Notes under the pieces: model-generated
What the model was told of the DNA's origin: nothing
The model's database searches: none
What the model saw: only the letters and a program-made list of their open reading frames with translations
Assembly (NCBI RefSeq): GCF_014269035.2
Contig: NZ_JABWRP020000002.1
Coordinates: 310,001 to 374,000 of the forward strand
Source: Pseudomonas vlassakiae
GTDB taxonomy: Bacteria; Pseudomonadota; Gammaproteobacteria; Pseudomonadales; Pseudomonadaceae
Length of the DNA: 64,000 bases
Direction: 5' to 3'
Shown: piece after piece, positions 51,410-60,552 of the stretch
How positions within the stretch are numbered: the stretch's first letter is position 1
Layout: the number at the start of each line of letters is the position of its first letter
Translations under genes and position numbers: made by a program

Positions 51410-52735
51410 ATGAGCGAGCAATTCCCCCCGGTACTGCGTGAGTCGGCCACTTTCGATCGCCTGACCATCCAGGAAATCCAGCGTGCCGCCGAAACCGGCA
51501 TCTACGACATTCGCGGCGGTGGCACCAAGCGCCGCGTGCCGCACTTCGACGACCTGCTGCTGCTCGGCGCCAGCGTGTCGCGCTACCCGCTGGAAGGCTA
51601 TCGCGAAAAATGCGGCACCGACGTGGTGCTGGGCAACCGCTTCGCCAAGAAGCCGATCCACCTGAAGATCCCGGTGACCATCGCCGGCATGAGCTTCGGC
51701 GCGCTGTCGGCCAACGCCAAGGAGGCCTTGGGCCGTGGCGCGACCCTCGCCGGTACCAGCACCACCACCGGCGACGGCGGCATGACCCCGGAAGAGCGTG
51801 GTCAGTCGCAGCACCTGGTCTATCAGTACCTGCCTTCACGCTATGGCATGAACCCCGATGACTTGCGCAAGGCCGATGCCATCGAGATCGTCCTCGGCCA
51901 GGGCGCCAAACCGGGCGGTGGCGGCATGCTGCTGGGCATGAAGGTGACCGAGCGCGTGGCCGGCATGCGCACCTTGCCGATCGGCGTCGACCAGCGCAGC
52001 GCCTGCCGCCACCCGGACTGGACCGGTCCGGACGACCTGGCGATCAAGATTGCCGAGATCCGTGAAATCACCGACTGGGAAAAACCGATCTACGTCAAGA
52101 TCGGCGCCAGCCGCCCGTACTACGACGTCAAGCTGGCGGTGAAGGCCGGCGCCGACGTGATTGTGCTCGACGGCATGCAGGGCGGCACTGCGGCGACCCA
52201 GGAAGTGTTCATCGAGCATGTCGGCATCCCGATCCTGCCGGCCATTCCACAGGCGGTGCAGGCGCTGCAGGAGATGGGCATGCACCGCAAGGTGCAGCTG
52301 ATCGTCTCCGGTGGCATCCGCAACGGTGCCGACGTGGCCAAGGCGATGGCGTTGGGTGCCGATGCCGTGGCCATCGGTACGGCGGCGCTGATCGCCTTGG
52401 GCGACAACCACCCGCGGCTGGACGCTGAGCTGAAGAAGATCGGCTCGGCCGCCGGGTTTTATGATGACTGGCAGAACGGCCGCGACCCGGCCGGCATCAC
52501 CACCCAGGAGCCGGACCTGGCCAAGCGCCTCGACCCGGAGGAGGCCGGCCGGCGCCTGGCCAACTACCTGAGGGTGCTGGTGCTGGAAGCGCAGACCATG
52601 GCTCGCGCCTGCGGCAAGTCGCACCTGCACAACCTCGACCCCGAAGACCTGGTGGCGCTCACCGTCGAAGCCGCCGCCATGGCCCGGGTGCCGCTGGCCG
52701 GCACCGCCTGGGTGCCGGGCCAGGCCCCGTACTGA
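51410..52735 (+). CDS. glxD: FMN-binding glutamate-synthase-like subunit (GlxD)
   Basis: The product has 441 residues. It has the FMN/glutamate synthase barrel: PVTIAGMSFGALSANAKEAL, TTTGDGGMTPEERGQSQ, GQGAKPGGGGMLLG, VKAGADVIVLDGMQGGTAA and GGIRNGADVAKAMALGADAV. It is the catalytic partner for GlxB and GlxC, transferring ammonia or an amine to 2-oxoglutarate. The electron donor is not encoded here. Directly after its stop lies a remnant of an ammonium transporter gene. Confidence 0.87.
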   Translation: MSEQFPPVLRESATFDRLTIQEIQRAAETGIYDIRGGGTKRRVPHFDDLLLLGASVSRYPLEGYREKCGTDVVLGNRFAKKPIHLKIPVTIAGMSFGALSANAKEALGRGATLAGTSTTTGDGGMTPEERGQSQHLVYQYLPSRYGMNPDDLRKADAIEIVLGQGAKPGGGGMLLGMKVTERVAGMRTLPIGVDQRSACRHPDWTGPDDLAIKIAEIREITDWEKPIYVKIGASRPYYDVKLAVKAGADVIVLDGMQGGTAATQEVFIEHVGIPILPAIPQAVQALQEMGMHRKVQLIVSGGIRNGADVAKAMALGADAVAIGTAALIALGDNHPRLDAELKKIGSAAGFYDDWQNGRDPAGITTQEPDLAKRLDPEEAGRRLANYLRVLVLEAQTMARACGKSHLHNLDPEDLVALTVEAAAMARVPLAGTAWVPGQAPY

Positions 52736-52767
52736 TCCCCCCGACACCGCCGGCCTGCGCGCAGGCG

Positions 52768-52908
52768 GTGTTCAACCTCGGTTTCACCCTGGTGGGCGTG
52801 GACTGTGCCGGGATCGTCAGCTGGTTGCTGACCGGTGTGTTTGCCGCGTCGGCGTTTGAAGAGGAAGAGCAGGGGCTGGACCTGGCTGAGCACGGTGAGC
52901 GGGCTTAT
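52768..52908 (+). pseudogene. 3' remnant of an ammonium transporter gene
   Basis: In frame from 52768 one reads VFNLGFTLVGVDCAGIVSWL, then EEEEQGLDLAEHGERAY, which is the cytoplasmic tail of Amt-type ammonium transporters. Only about 47 of some 400 codons are left, with no start or pore helices. The fragment lies 32 bases after glxD, so an amt gene once closed this operon and most of it was deleted. Confidence 0.65.
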
Positions 52909-52930
52909 AACCTGTGTTTCGCCTGTCCCT

Positions 52931-52956
52931 GTAGGAGCGGATTTATCCGCGAGAGG
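52931..52956. repeat. REP-like element
   Basis: GTAGGAGCGGATTTATCCGCGAGAGG contains the inverted core GCGGAT-TT-ATCCGC and the flanks of P. putida-type REP sequences. It lies between convergent ends (glxD with its amt remnant, and the permease) where it can also act as a terminator. Confidence 0.65.
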
Positions 52957-52971
52957 CCAGCACAGGTTCAA

Positions 52972-54384
52972 TCAGTGCCCCATGGCGAGCTTGGCACTGG
53001 CCTGCCGACGACGGTAGGCACTGTCACGACTGGCCAGCCACCCGTACAGCGGCGAGGTCACTGCCAGGCCCACCAGCCACGACAGGTCAGCCCCGTTGAT
53101 GTGCTCGGAGATCGGCCCGACGTACAGCGGCGTGTTCATGAACGGAATCTGCACCACGATACCCACCACATAGGCAATCAGCGCCTGGGGGTTGTAACGG
53201 CCGTAGATGCCGCCATCGACTTTGAAGATCGACTGGATGTCGTACTCGCCCTTGTGGATCGCATAGAAGTCGATCAGGTTGATCGCCGTCCACGGCACCA
53301 GCACCACCAACAGCACCAGCACCATGTCGACGAAGTGGCCAATGAAGTCGGCCGAGGCGAACACCGCGACCACGCAGCAGGCGGCCAGCACGATCAGCGA
53401 CAGCACCGCACGGCTCTTGGCGGTGGGGATCCAGCGGTAGGCGAAGGTCTGCACCAGGGTGATGATCGACAGCACCGCGCCATACAGGTTGAGGGCGTTG
53501 TGGCTGATCACGCTGAGCAGGAACAGCACCAGCATCACCGGGCCCAGGGTGCCGGTGGCGAGCTTGACTGCATCCATGGTGTCCACACCTGCCGGGATCG
53601 CCAGCACCGCCACGGCGCCGAAGATGAACGACAGGCTCGAACCCAGCGCCGAACCCAGGTAGGTGGTCCAGAAGGTCGAGCTGACTTTCACGTTTGCCGG
53701 CAGGTAGCGCGAGTAGTCCGACACGTAAGGGGCGAAGGCGATCTGCCACAGCGCTGCCAGCGACACGGTCGCCAGCCAGCCGGCCAGGTTGAAGCCGCCA
53801 CGGGTGAGGAAGTCGTCACTTTGCACATGGCTGAAAATGTAGCCGAAGCCGACCACGATGCCGATGCCCAGCACCCAGGTGCCGATGCGGTTGAGCACGT
53901 GGATGAAGCGGTAGCCGATGATGCCGATGATGCCCGACCCCAACGCACCGATGACGATACCCACCGGCACCGGTACGGCCTCGACCACCCCATGCAGCGA
54001 CTTGCCAGCCAAAACGATGTTGGAGGCGAAGAAGCCGATGTACATCACCCCGGCGATCACCACCACCAGCAAGGCGCCGAGGGTGCCGAACTGAGCGCGG
54101 CTCTGGATCATCTGCGGGATACCCATCTGCGGGCCCTGGGCCGAGTGCAGCGCCATCAGCACGCCGCCGACCAGGTGGCCGACCAGGATGGCGACGATGC
54201 CCCAGACCAGGTTCAGGTGAAACAGCTGCACGCCCAGCGCGCCGGTGACGATGGGCAGCGGTGCAATGTTGCCGCCGAACCACAGTGTGAACAGATCCCT
54301 TACCTTTCCATGGCGGTCTTGCGGCGGTACATAGCCGATCGTGTGTTTTTCAATGAGGGGTGCCGAATTGGCTGCACTGGTCAT
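52972..54384 (-). CDS. NCS1-family nucleobase:cation symporter
   Basis: The product has 470 residues with 12 predicted helices, from ATG 54384 (GGAG upstream). The start IEKHTIGYVPPQDRHGKVRD is of the cytosine/purine permease branch. Family-type blocks are IAVLIGHLVGGVLMALHSAQGPQMGIPQM-like (read in part: LHSAQGPQMGIPQM) and DFYAIHKGEYDI in the central loop. It probably imports cytosine, purines or related N-rich compounds by cation symport. It is convergent with the glx operon. The AsnC-type regulator lies upstream in the same direction. Confidence 0.82.
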   Translation of the reverse strand: MTSAANSAPLIEKHTIGYVPPQDRHGKVRDLFTLWFGGNIAPLPIVTGALGVQLFHLNLVWGIVAILVGHLVGGVLMALHSAQGPQMGIPQMIQSRAQFGTLGALLVVVIAGVMYIGFFASNIVLAGKSLHGVVEAVPVPVGIVIGALGSGIIGIIGYRFIHVLNRIGTWVLGIGIVVGFGYIFSHVQSDDFLTRGGFNLAGWLATVSLAALWQIAFAPYVSDYSRYLPANVKVSSTFWTTYLGSALGSSLSFIFGAVAVLAIPAGVDTMDAVKLATGTLGPVMLVLFLLSVISHNALNLYGAVLSIITLVQTFAYRWIPTAKSRAVLSLIVLAACCVVAVFASADFIGHFVDMVLVLLVVLVPWTAINLIDFYAIHKGEYDIQSIFKVDGGIYGRYNPQALIAYVVGIVVQIPFMNTPLYVGPISEHINGADLSWLVGLAVTSPLYGWLASRDSAYRRRQASAKLAMGH

Positions 54385-54677
54385 GACTGACTCCAAGGCA
54401 AGGTGGGGCATCGGGTGCTGCCCGGATGCGTGCCGGCGAAGGGCGACGCGTTCTTGTTGGAGCGATGATGCGGGGCGCGGGGATAACGAGAAATTAGTAA
54501 ATATGTGCCCATAAACCTTAAAAAACCTAAGGCTGACAAAAGGTTAAGCGCAGGACGCTAGCAAGCAGAGTGCCAGTTGGCTGGAGGACTTGGGCTAGAG
54601 GGGGTTGCTGCTTGCAGGGGATAGGGCGCGTGAACTGCACGGGTGCGTTGTGCGCGTTAACGGTGCAGCTTGAGGCG

Positions 54678-55130
54678 CTACATCGGCAGCAGCCGATCCT
54701 GAATGACCTCTTTCATCACCAAGGTCGAACTCAGGCGCTTCACATTGGGAATGCTGGTCAACTGCTCGTCATACAGCTTCTGGAAAGCCGGCAAGTCCTT
54801 GGCCACCACATGCAGCAGGTAGTCCGGGTCGCCGAACAGCCGCTGGGCCTCGACGATCTGCGGAATCTCCGCCAGCGCCGCCTCGAAATCCGCCACCGGC
54901 TGGCGGGTGACCTCGCGCAGGGTGACGAACACCAGCGCGGCAAAGTTCAGCCCCAACGCGCTGGGCGCCAGGCGCGCGTGGTAGCCGAGGATGGCGCCAG
55001 ACTCCTCCAGCGCCTTCAATCGCCGATGGCAAGGGGACAGGCTGAGGCCGACACGGTCGGCCAGCTCAGTCACCGAGAGGCGACCGTCTTTTTGCAGTTC
55101 AGCAAGGATCTTTCGGTCTGTTCTGTCCAC
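54678..55130 (-). CDS. Lrp/AsnC-family regulator
   Basis: The product has 150 residues from GTG 55130, beginning VDRTDRKILAELQKDGRLSV. The HTH (VTELADRVGLSLSPCHRRLK) and the RAM sensor domain (ALVFVTLREVTRQPVADFEA, VAKDLPAFQKLYDEQL) are complete. It is divergent from a LysE-type exporter with a 111-bp spacer. A 15-bp palindrome lies directly before its start codon. It most likely responds to an amino acid and drives the exporter. Confidence 0.88.
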   Translation of the reverse strand: MDRTDRKILAELQKDGRLSVTELADRVGLSLSPCHRRLKALEESGAILGYHARLAPSALGLNFAALVFVTLREVTRQPVADFEAALAEIPQIVEAQRLFGDPDYLLHVVAKDLPAFQKLYDEQLTSIPNVKRLSSTLVMKEVIQDRLLPM

Positions 55131-55131
55131 T

Positions 55132-55146
55132 TGGAAGAATCTTCCA
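55132..55146. promoter_or_regulatory. Candidate Lrp-type operator
   Basis: TGGAAGAATCTTCCA is palindromic except for its central base. It abuts the Lrp-family start codon in the divergent promoter with the LysE-type gene; autoregulation is likely. Confidence 0.6.
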
Positions 55147-55241
55147 GAAAAAATGACTAGAGGGCAAATATACGAAAGAAAATCCCCTGGCGGAATCCGT
55201 AGGCTTTCTTCACCCGCAAACTGTGTAAAAGGAAGACTCAA

Positions 55242-55856
55242 GTGGCAATCAGCTTGCTGACCGCGTTCTGGGCCGTGTCGTTGTTGTTCGTGATTACCCC
55301 CGGTGCCGACTGGGCCTATGCCATCTCCGCCGGGATGCGCGGGCGCTGGGTAATGCCTGCGGTGGCGGGCATGTTGTCAGGGCATTTGCTCGCCACCCTG
55401 GTGGTGGCGGCAGGGGTGGGCAGCCTGCTGGCTGGCCACCCGCTGGCGATGACCCTGCTGACCCTGGCTGGCTGCGCCTACCTGTTGTGGTTGGGCGGCA
55501 ACCTGCTGCTGAGCCCGGCTGCGCCAGAAGCCGCGCAGGCCAGCGTGGGCGAGTCGGGATCGCGCTGGGCATTCAAGGGCTTTTGCGTCAGCGGGCTCAA
55601 CCCGAAGGTGTTTCTGTTGTTCCTGGCCTTGTTGCCGCAGTTCACCGACCCGCACTCCAGCTGGCCGGTGCCATTGCAGATCCTGCTGCTGGGGCTGGTG
55701 CACCTGTGCAGTTCGCTGGTCATCTATTCGCTGGTGGGTTACGGCGCCAAGGCGGTGTTGAGCAGCCGACCCGGCGCAGCCAGGTGGGTGGGGCGCGTGT
55801 CCGGCATCGCGATGGTGGCGGTGGCGCTGGGGTTGATTGCCGGCCAGCTGCGCTGA
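55242..55856 (+). CDS. LysE-family amino acid exporter
   Basis: The product has 204 residues from GTG 55242 with six predicted helices and the LysE/RhtB start FVITPGADWAYAISAGMRG. Further blocks are GHLLATLVVAAGVGSLL and FCVSGLNPKVFLLFLALLPQF. These exporters release amino acids or related compounds from the cytoplasm. Its divergence from an Lrp-family regulator is the standard LysE/LysG-like layout, with Lrp in place of a LysR protein. Confidence 0.85.
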   Translation: MAISLLTAFWAVSLLFVITPGADWAYAISAGMRGRWVMPAVAGMLSGHLLATLVVAAGVGSLLAGHPLAMTLLTLAGCAYLLWLGGNLLLSPAAPEAAQASVGESGSRWAFKGFCVSGLNPKVFLLFLALLPQFTDPHSSWPVPLQILLLGLVHLCSSLVIYSLVGYGAKAVLSSRPGAARWVGRVSGIAMVAVALGLIAGQLR

Positions 55857-55958
55857 ACGCCGCACCGCTGATCGCCCGGTAAAATTCAGCGGAACGAACG
55901 GCTGGTTGCAGGTCTCCTATCCACAGATGGATGGCAATGTGCCCGGGACCTCCCAGAC

Positions 55959-58121
55959 ATGAGATCGCTTCAGCAACACAACACGGACACCCTGAAACCG
56001 CCGACGAATTTCTTGCTCAACGGCGGCAGCATTGGCAACTTGCTGCAGACAATGGACTGGAGTAGCTCGCCGCTGGGCCCGCCACATACCTGGTCGCCGC
56101 ACCTGCAGGCGGTGATGGCCATGCTGCTACCGGCACAAGCACAGTTCGTACTGTTCTGGGGCGAGGCCTATGTGGCCCTGTACAACGATGCCTACGCCCC
56201 GACGATCGGCACCAAGCACCCTGATGCGCTCGGGCGGCCAGCGCACGAGTACTGGAGCGAACTGTGGGACGACCTCGAGCCGCTGTTGCGCGGCGTGCGT
56301 GAAACCGGTCAGACCTTCTGGGCCAAGGATCGCCCCTTCTATATAGAACGCCGGGGCCTTGGCGAAACCGTCTATTTCGACGTGTCCTATTCGGCTGTGC
56401 GCGAAGCCGATGGCAGCGTCGGCGGCGTATTGTGCCTGGTCGCCGACACCACCGAGCGGGTGCGCTTCCAGCAGCGCCAGGCATTCTTGCTGGAATTGGG
56501 CCGGACCTTGCCAGGGCTGGGCGAGGCCGAGCGCATCGAGGCCTATGCGGTCAAGCGCCTGGCACAGGAGCTGGGTGCTGCACGGGTGTGCTTCGGTGAG
56601 GATCAGGGCGACGGCCGTGGTTTCCGGGTGGCCCACGACTGGGCCGACGGCTTGCCCTCCATGGTCGGTCAGCATGACTACGCCACCTTTGGCGCGACGC
56701 TGCGAGAGCAGTTGGCGGCGGGCCAGGCGGTGCAGCAGGTCTACCAGGCACACCGCGACGGCTTGTGCGCCACGCTGCATGTCCCCGTGCTGCGCGCCGG
56801 GCGCCTGGAGGCGATGCTGGGCGTGCACTTCCATACCCCGCGCCAGTGTTTTGAAGACGATTGTCAGTTGGTCGAGGAAGCGGCCAAGCAGACCTGGGCC
56901 GCCATCACCCACGCGCGTGCCGAGCGGGCGCTGCACCTGCTCAACGAAAGCCTGGAGGACCGCGTCGCGGCGGTGCTGGCCGAGCGCGAGGCGGCCATGT
57001 TGCAGTTGCACGAGGCTCACAAGCTGGAAATGATCGGGCAGTTGACCGGTGGCATCGCCCACGACCTCAACAACATGCTCACGCCGATCATCGCCTCGTT
57101 CGAACTGCTGCGCCGGCACCCGCAATCCGAACGTGCCCCGCGCCTGATCGAAGGCGGCCTGCAGGCGGCCGAGCGGGCGCGCAACCTGGTGGGGCGCCTG
57201 CTCAGTTTCGCCCGGCGCCAGACGCTCAAGCCGCGGCCGGTGTCGCTGGCGGACCTGGTGGTGGACATGCGCGAGCTGATGGCCCGTTCGCTAGGGCCGA
57301 CCATCGCCGTTCAGGTGCAGATAGACCCGGCACTGCCCTCGGTGGTGGCTGACCCCCACCAATTGGAACTGGCTTTGCTCAACCTGGTGGTCAATGCCCG
57401 GGACGCCATGCCCGACGGCGGAGCGCTGCAGATCAGGGCCGGCCTGGATGCCGACGGCCCGCCCCGGCCATCGGGCCTGGCTGCGTCGCGCCTGCTCTGG
57501 TTGCAGGTACGTGACAACGGCTGCGGCATGGATGAAGAGCAGTTGCGCCGCTGCATCGAGCCGTTCTACTCGACCAAGGGCGTGGGTAAGGGCACCGGCC
57601 TGGGGCTGCCGATGGTTCAGGGCCTGGCGTTGCAGTCGGGTGGGGGCTTCGCCATCGATTCGCAGGTGGGGCAGGGCACGACGGCCACGTTGTGGTTGCC
57701 GCTCAGCGATGTGGCGGCGCCTTGCAAGGACAGCGAAATGCCCGAGGCGCCGCAGGCTGACCGGCCCTACCGTGTACTGCTGGTGGATGATGAGGAAATC
57801 GTGCGCCATGCCACCGCCGCGCAGTTGCGCGACCTGGGTTATGACGTGACCGAGGCTGGCAATGCGGCGGCGGCACTGCATCTGCTGGAGCGGGGCTGGC
57901 TACCGGACGTGCTGGTCACCGACCATGTCATGGCCGACATGACCGGTGTGCGTTTTGCCCAACAGATGCGCGAGCGGCGGGTGGATCTACCGGTGCTGAT
58001 CATCACCGGTTATGCCAACCTCACGCCGCGTGAACTCAAGGGTTTCGAAGTGCTGCGCAAGCCTTACCGGCAGGCGGAACTGGCGCAGAGTGTCGCGCGT
58101 TTGCTGGCCAACCCGCGTTAA
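55959..58121 (+). CDS. Hybrid sensor histidine kinase (PAS-GAF-HK-receiver)
   Basis: The product has 720 residues without membrane spans. PAS region about 55-170 (FVLFWGEAYVALYNDAYAP), GAF about 175-320, then H-box GGIAHDLNNMLTPIIASF with H368, N-box LLNLVVNARDAMPDGG, G-box DNGCGMD and GKGTGLGLPMVQG. A C-terminal receiver has DDEE at the acidic pocket and phospho-acceptor D655 (VTDHVM). The HDLNNML type H-box is of the NtrB/hybrid group. No partner response regulator is adjacent; the target is unknown. Confidence 0.85.
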   Translation: MRSLQQHNTDTLKPPTNFLLNGGSIGNLLQTMDWSSSPLGPPHTWSPHLQAVMAMLLPAQAQFVLFWGEAYVALYNDAYAPTIGTKHPDALGRPAHEYWSELWDDLEPLLRGVRETGQTFWAKDRPFYIERRGLGETVYFDVSYSAVREADGSVGGVLCLVADTTERVRFQQRQAFLLELGRTLPGLGEAERIEAYAVKRLAQELGAARVCFGEDQGDGRGFRVAHDWADGLPSMVGQHDYATFGATLREQLAAGQAVQQVYQAHRDGLCATLHVPVLRAGRLEAMLGVHFHTPRQCFEDDCQLVEEAAKQTWAAITHARAERALHLLNESLEDRVAAVLAEREAAMLQLHEAHKLEMIGQLTGGIAHDLNNMLTPIIASFELLRRHPQSERAPRLIEGGLQAAERARNLVGRLLSFARRQTLKPRPVSLADLVVDMRELMARSLGPTIAVQVQIDPALPSVVADPHQLELALLNLVVNARDAMPDGGALQIRAGLDADGPPRPSGLAASRLLWLQVRDNGCGMDEEQLRRCIEPFYSTKGVGKGTGLGLPMVQGLALQSGGGFAIDSQVGQGTTATLWLPLSDVAAPCKDSEMPEAPQADRPYRVLLVDDEEIVRHATAAQLRDLGYDVTEAGNAAAALHLLERGWLPDVLVTDHVMADMTGVRFAQQMRERRVDLPVLIITGYANLTPRELKGFEVLRKPYRQAELAQSVARLLANPR

Positions 58122-58152
58122 CGGGCGGTGCCGGCGCTGAGGCCGGCACGCC

Positions 58153-58716
58153 TCAGCGCATGAAATGCACCTTGCCGGTGTCGTCATTGCCCATGTAGAT
58201 GCCGTACACCCCGGCCTGGCGCTCGAGGATGTAGCGCTCGAGAATCTGTCGGATCGCCGGGTAATAGATGTCGTCCCAGGGAATCTCGTCAGGGGCGAAG
58301 AACTGGTACGCCAGCGTCTCCGGCCCATACTGCCCGGTCTCCTCGGTGGCGATGGCGCGGAAGATGATGTACACCTCGGAGATTGTAGGCACGCTGAAGA
58401 TCGAGTAGGGCGAGACGATATCGGCGCGCACGCCGCTTTCTTCCCAGACCTCGCGCAAGGCTGCCTGCTCGGTGGTCTCGCCGGCTTCCATGAACCCGGC
58501 CGGCAAGGTCCAGGTGCCCGGGCGCGGCGGGATGGCGCGCTGGCACAGCAGGTACTTGCCGTCACGCTCGATAATGCAGCCGGCGATGATCTTCGGGTTG
58601 ATGTAATGGATATAGCCGCAGCGGTTGCAGTGCAGGCGTTCGTGGCTGTCGCCGGTGGGAACGCCCCGGGCCAGCTCCGTGGTGCAGTGTGGGCAGTAGC
58701 GCGGGGCGTTGGGCAT
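58153..58716 (-). CDS. Nudix hydrolase with zinc ribbon
   Basis: The product has 187 residues. The Nudix box is intact: GFMEAGETTEQAALREVWEE then SGV (G-x5-E-x7-REVWEE-x-G-V). The N-terminal ribbon CPHC...CNRC is typical of a subgroup that hydrolyses dinucleotides such as NADH or FAD. The PNAPRYCPHC start suits this group. It lies 22 bases after the GntR gene in the same direction and may be part of the transcription unit, perhaps cleaning up oxidised nucleotides. Confidence 0.85.
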   Translation of the reverse strand: MPNAPRYCPHCTTELARGVPTGDSHERLHCNRCGYIHYINPKIIAGCIIERDGKYLLCQRAIPPRPGTWTLPAGFMEAGETTEQAALREVWEESGVRADIVSPYSIFSVPTISEVYIIFRAIATEETGQYGPETLAYQFFAPDEIPWDDIYYPAIRQILERYILERQAGVYGIYMGNDDTGKVHFMR

Positions 58717-58737
58717 GGTCAGCGGCCTGTACGGGGC

Positions 58738-59484
58738 TTATATACGTGGATCCTTCAGGGCCAGGGGCTCGACCATGTCGCGCACCTTGGGGTTGTCGTC
58801 CTGCTTCTGGCGCAGGTATTCCAGGGCCACTTTGGCGGCGGCGCGCACGTGATCGACCGAGGCTTGGTGGGCCACCAGCGGGTCGCCGCTCTTGATCGCC
58901 TCGACGATCTTCTCCATTTCACGGTTACTGGCACCGCGGCGGTTCTCCTGCGACACCGAGGTAGCCCGCAGGTAGCTGATGCGTGCCTGCAGCTGGCGCA
59001 GCTGCTGCGCTGCAACCTGGTTGCCGGAGCCTTCCAGAAGCACGTCGTAGAAGCCTTGTACCGAGTCCAGCACCTGCTGCAGCTCGCCTTCTTCCAGGGC
59101 TTCGCGGTTGACTTCGAGCGCGCGCTCCAGGGCACGGATGTCCTTGGCCTTGGCGTTGAGGGTAAACAGCTGCACGATCAGGCCTTCGAGCACGCAGCGC
59201 AGCTCGTAGATGTCGCGGGCGTCTTCCAGGGTAATGATGGCCACGCGCGGGCCCTTGGCATCGGCGAATTCCACCAGGCCTTCGGACTCCAGGTGGCGCA
59301 GCGCTTCGCGCACCGAGGTGCGGCTGACGCCGAGGCGGTCGCAGAGGTCGCGCTCGACCAGGCGGTCGCCCGGCAGCAGGTGGAAGTTCATGATCGCGCC
59401 GCGCAGCTTGTCGAGCACGATTTCGCGCAGGGTAACGGGGTTGCGATTGACCTTGAAGCTGTCGTCGAGGGGCTGGCGTTTCAT
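58738..59484 (-). CDS. GntR/FadR-family regulator
   Basis: The product has 248 residues from ATG 59484; a TTG immediately before it is in frame. The wHTH is VTLREIVLDKLRGAIMNFHL, DLCDRLGVSRTSVREALRHL and LVEFADAKGPRVA. The C-terminal FCD domain (YELRCVLEGLIVQL, HRASVDHV-like HQASVDHVRAA metal-binding region) binds small organic acids in relatives. It stands at the downstream end of the flavin-monooxygenase cluster and probably controls it. Confidence 0.85.
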   Translation of the reverse strand: MKRQPLDDSFKVNRNPVTLREIVLDKLRGAIMNFHLLPGDRLVERDLCDRLGVSRTSVREALRHLESEGLVEFADAKGPRVAIITLEDARDIYELRCVLEGLIVQLFTLNAKAKDIRALERALEVNREALEEGELQQVLDSVQGFYDVLLEGSGNQVAAQQLRQLQARISYLRATSVSQENRRGASNREMEKIVEAIKSGDPLVAHQASVDHVRAAAKVALEYLRQKQDDNPKVRDMVEPLALKDPRI

Positions 59485-59574
59485 CAAGTGCGCTCTGAAT
59501 GAGGCTGCACGTCCGCAACCGCAATAGCACCCCGAACCATCGGTGCTCCTTGCGTGGGTTCGAACAGCCCGCGG

Positions 59575-59964
59575 TTAACGGGTTGACTCCGCATCGGCTT
59601 CTGCGAACGCTTCGCGGGCCAGGCGGAAGCTGTCCACCGCCGCGGGCACGCCGCAATAAATGCCGACCTGGAGCAGGATCTCGCGAATCTGTTCACGGCT
59701 CAGGCCATTACGCAATGCGCCGCGAATATGCAGCTTGAGCTCGTGGGGCCGGTTGAGCGCGGAAATCATGGCCAAGTTTATCATGCTGCGCTCTTTCAGC
59801 GAGAGGCCTTCGCGGCCCCAGACGTGGCCCCAGCAATACTCGGTGACCAGCTCCTGCAACGGCTGGGTGAACTCATCGGCATTCTGGATCGAGCGGTTGA
59901 CGTACTCTTCGCCCAGCACCTGGGTGCGGATCTGCAGGCCTTTCTCGTACTTTTCGTTACTCAT
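59575..59964 (-). CDS. Carboxymuconolactone decarboxylase family protein
   Basis: The product has 129 residues of the PcaC/AhpD-like family, close in length to PcaC. Typical blocks are QIRTQVLGEEYVNRS, WGREGLSLKERSMINLAMI, NRPHELKLHIRGALRNGLS and GIYCGVPAAVDSFRLA. PcaC decarboxylates a lactone in beta-ketoadipate metabolism; this copy is outside a pca operon. Its place with a PcaD-like hydrolase and an oxygenase suggests a related decarboxylation in the cluster, though chaperone-like or peroxidase roles occur in the family. Confidence 0.8.
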   Translation of the reverse strand: MSNEKYEKGLQIRTQVLGEEYVNRSIQNADEFTQPLQELVTEYCWGHVWGREGLSLKERSMINLAMISALNRPHELKLHIRGALRNGLSREQIREILLQVGIYCGVPAAVDSFRLAREAFAEADAESTR

Positions 59965-60054
59965 GCGCAGTACTCCGGATTAAAACAGGGGCCGCAACCG
60001 AGGGTGAGACGATTGGCGCGGCCCCTGAAAAACAGGGTCATCGGTGCTGGTCAA

Positions 60055-60540
60055 TCAGCCCAGCGGCGGCAGGGCGCCCAGCTTGCCTTTGTGGTAGACC
60101 ATCGGCGTCACCGGCTCGGCCGGCAGCACCAGGTTCTTCACCGCGCCGACGATGATCGCGTGGTCGCCGCCGTCGTACTCGCGCCACAGTTCGCACTCGA
60201 TGATCGCGGTGGCCCTGGTCAGCAGCGGGTTGCCCAGTTCGCTCAGCTGCCACTCGATGCCTTTGGCCTTGTCCTTGCCCTTGCCGGCGAAGGCGTAGGC
60301 CTCGGCGGTCTGGTCGGCGGACAGCAGGTGAATGGCGAACTGCTTGCTGTCACGCAGGATCGGGTAGGTGTCCGAAGCGTAATTGGGGCAGAACAGCACC
60401 AGCGCCGGCTCGATCGACAACGCGCTGAACGCGCTGGCGGTGATGCCGACGATGCCGCCGTCGGCGTCCAGGGTGGTGACCACGGTGACGCCGGACGGGA
60501 ACGAGCCCATCACGTCTTTGTAGATGCCTGGTTCGATCAT
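60055..60540 (-). CDS. Flavin reductase family protein
   Basis: The product has 161 residues. The FMN-binding split barrel of HpaC/RutF type: PSGVTVVTTLDADGGIVGIT, ASAFSALSIEPALVLFCPNY and FAIHLLSADQTAEAYAFAGK. These enzymes supply reduced FMN to a partner monooxygenase. The partner is probably the luciferase-like protein at the window edge. It is 12 bases after the aldehyde dehydrogenase gene. Confidence 0.87.
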   Translation of the reverse strand: MIEPGIYKDVMGSFPSGVTVVTTLDADGGIVGITASAFSALSIEPALVLFCPNYASDTYPILRDSKQFAIHLLSADQTAEAYAFAGKGKDKAKGIEWQLSELGNPLLTRATAIIECELWREYDGGDHAIIVGAVKNLVLPAEPVTPMVYHKGKLGALPPLG

Positions 60541-60552
60541 CTCGTGTTTCTC

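Noticed and set aside
52768..54390. 540-codon plus-strand frame across the NCS1 permease
   Set aside because: Only its first 47 codons have meaning (amt tail); the rest is antisense of a 12-helix permease.
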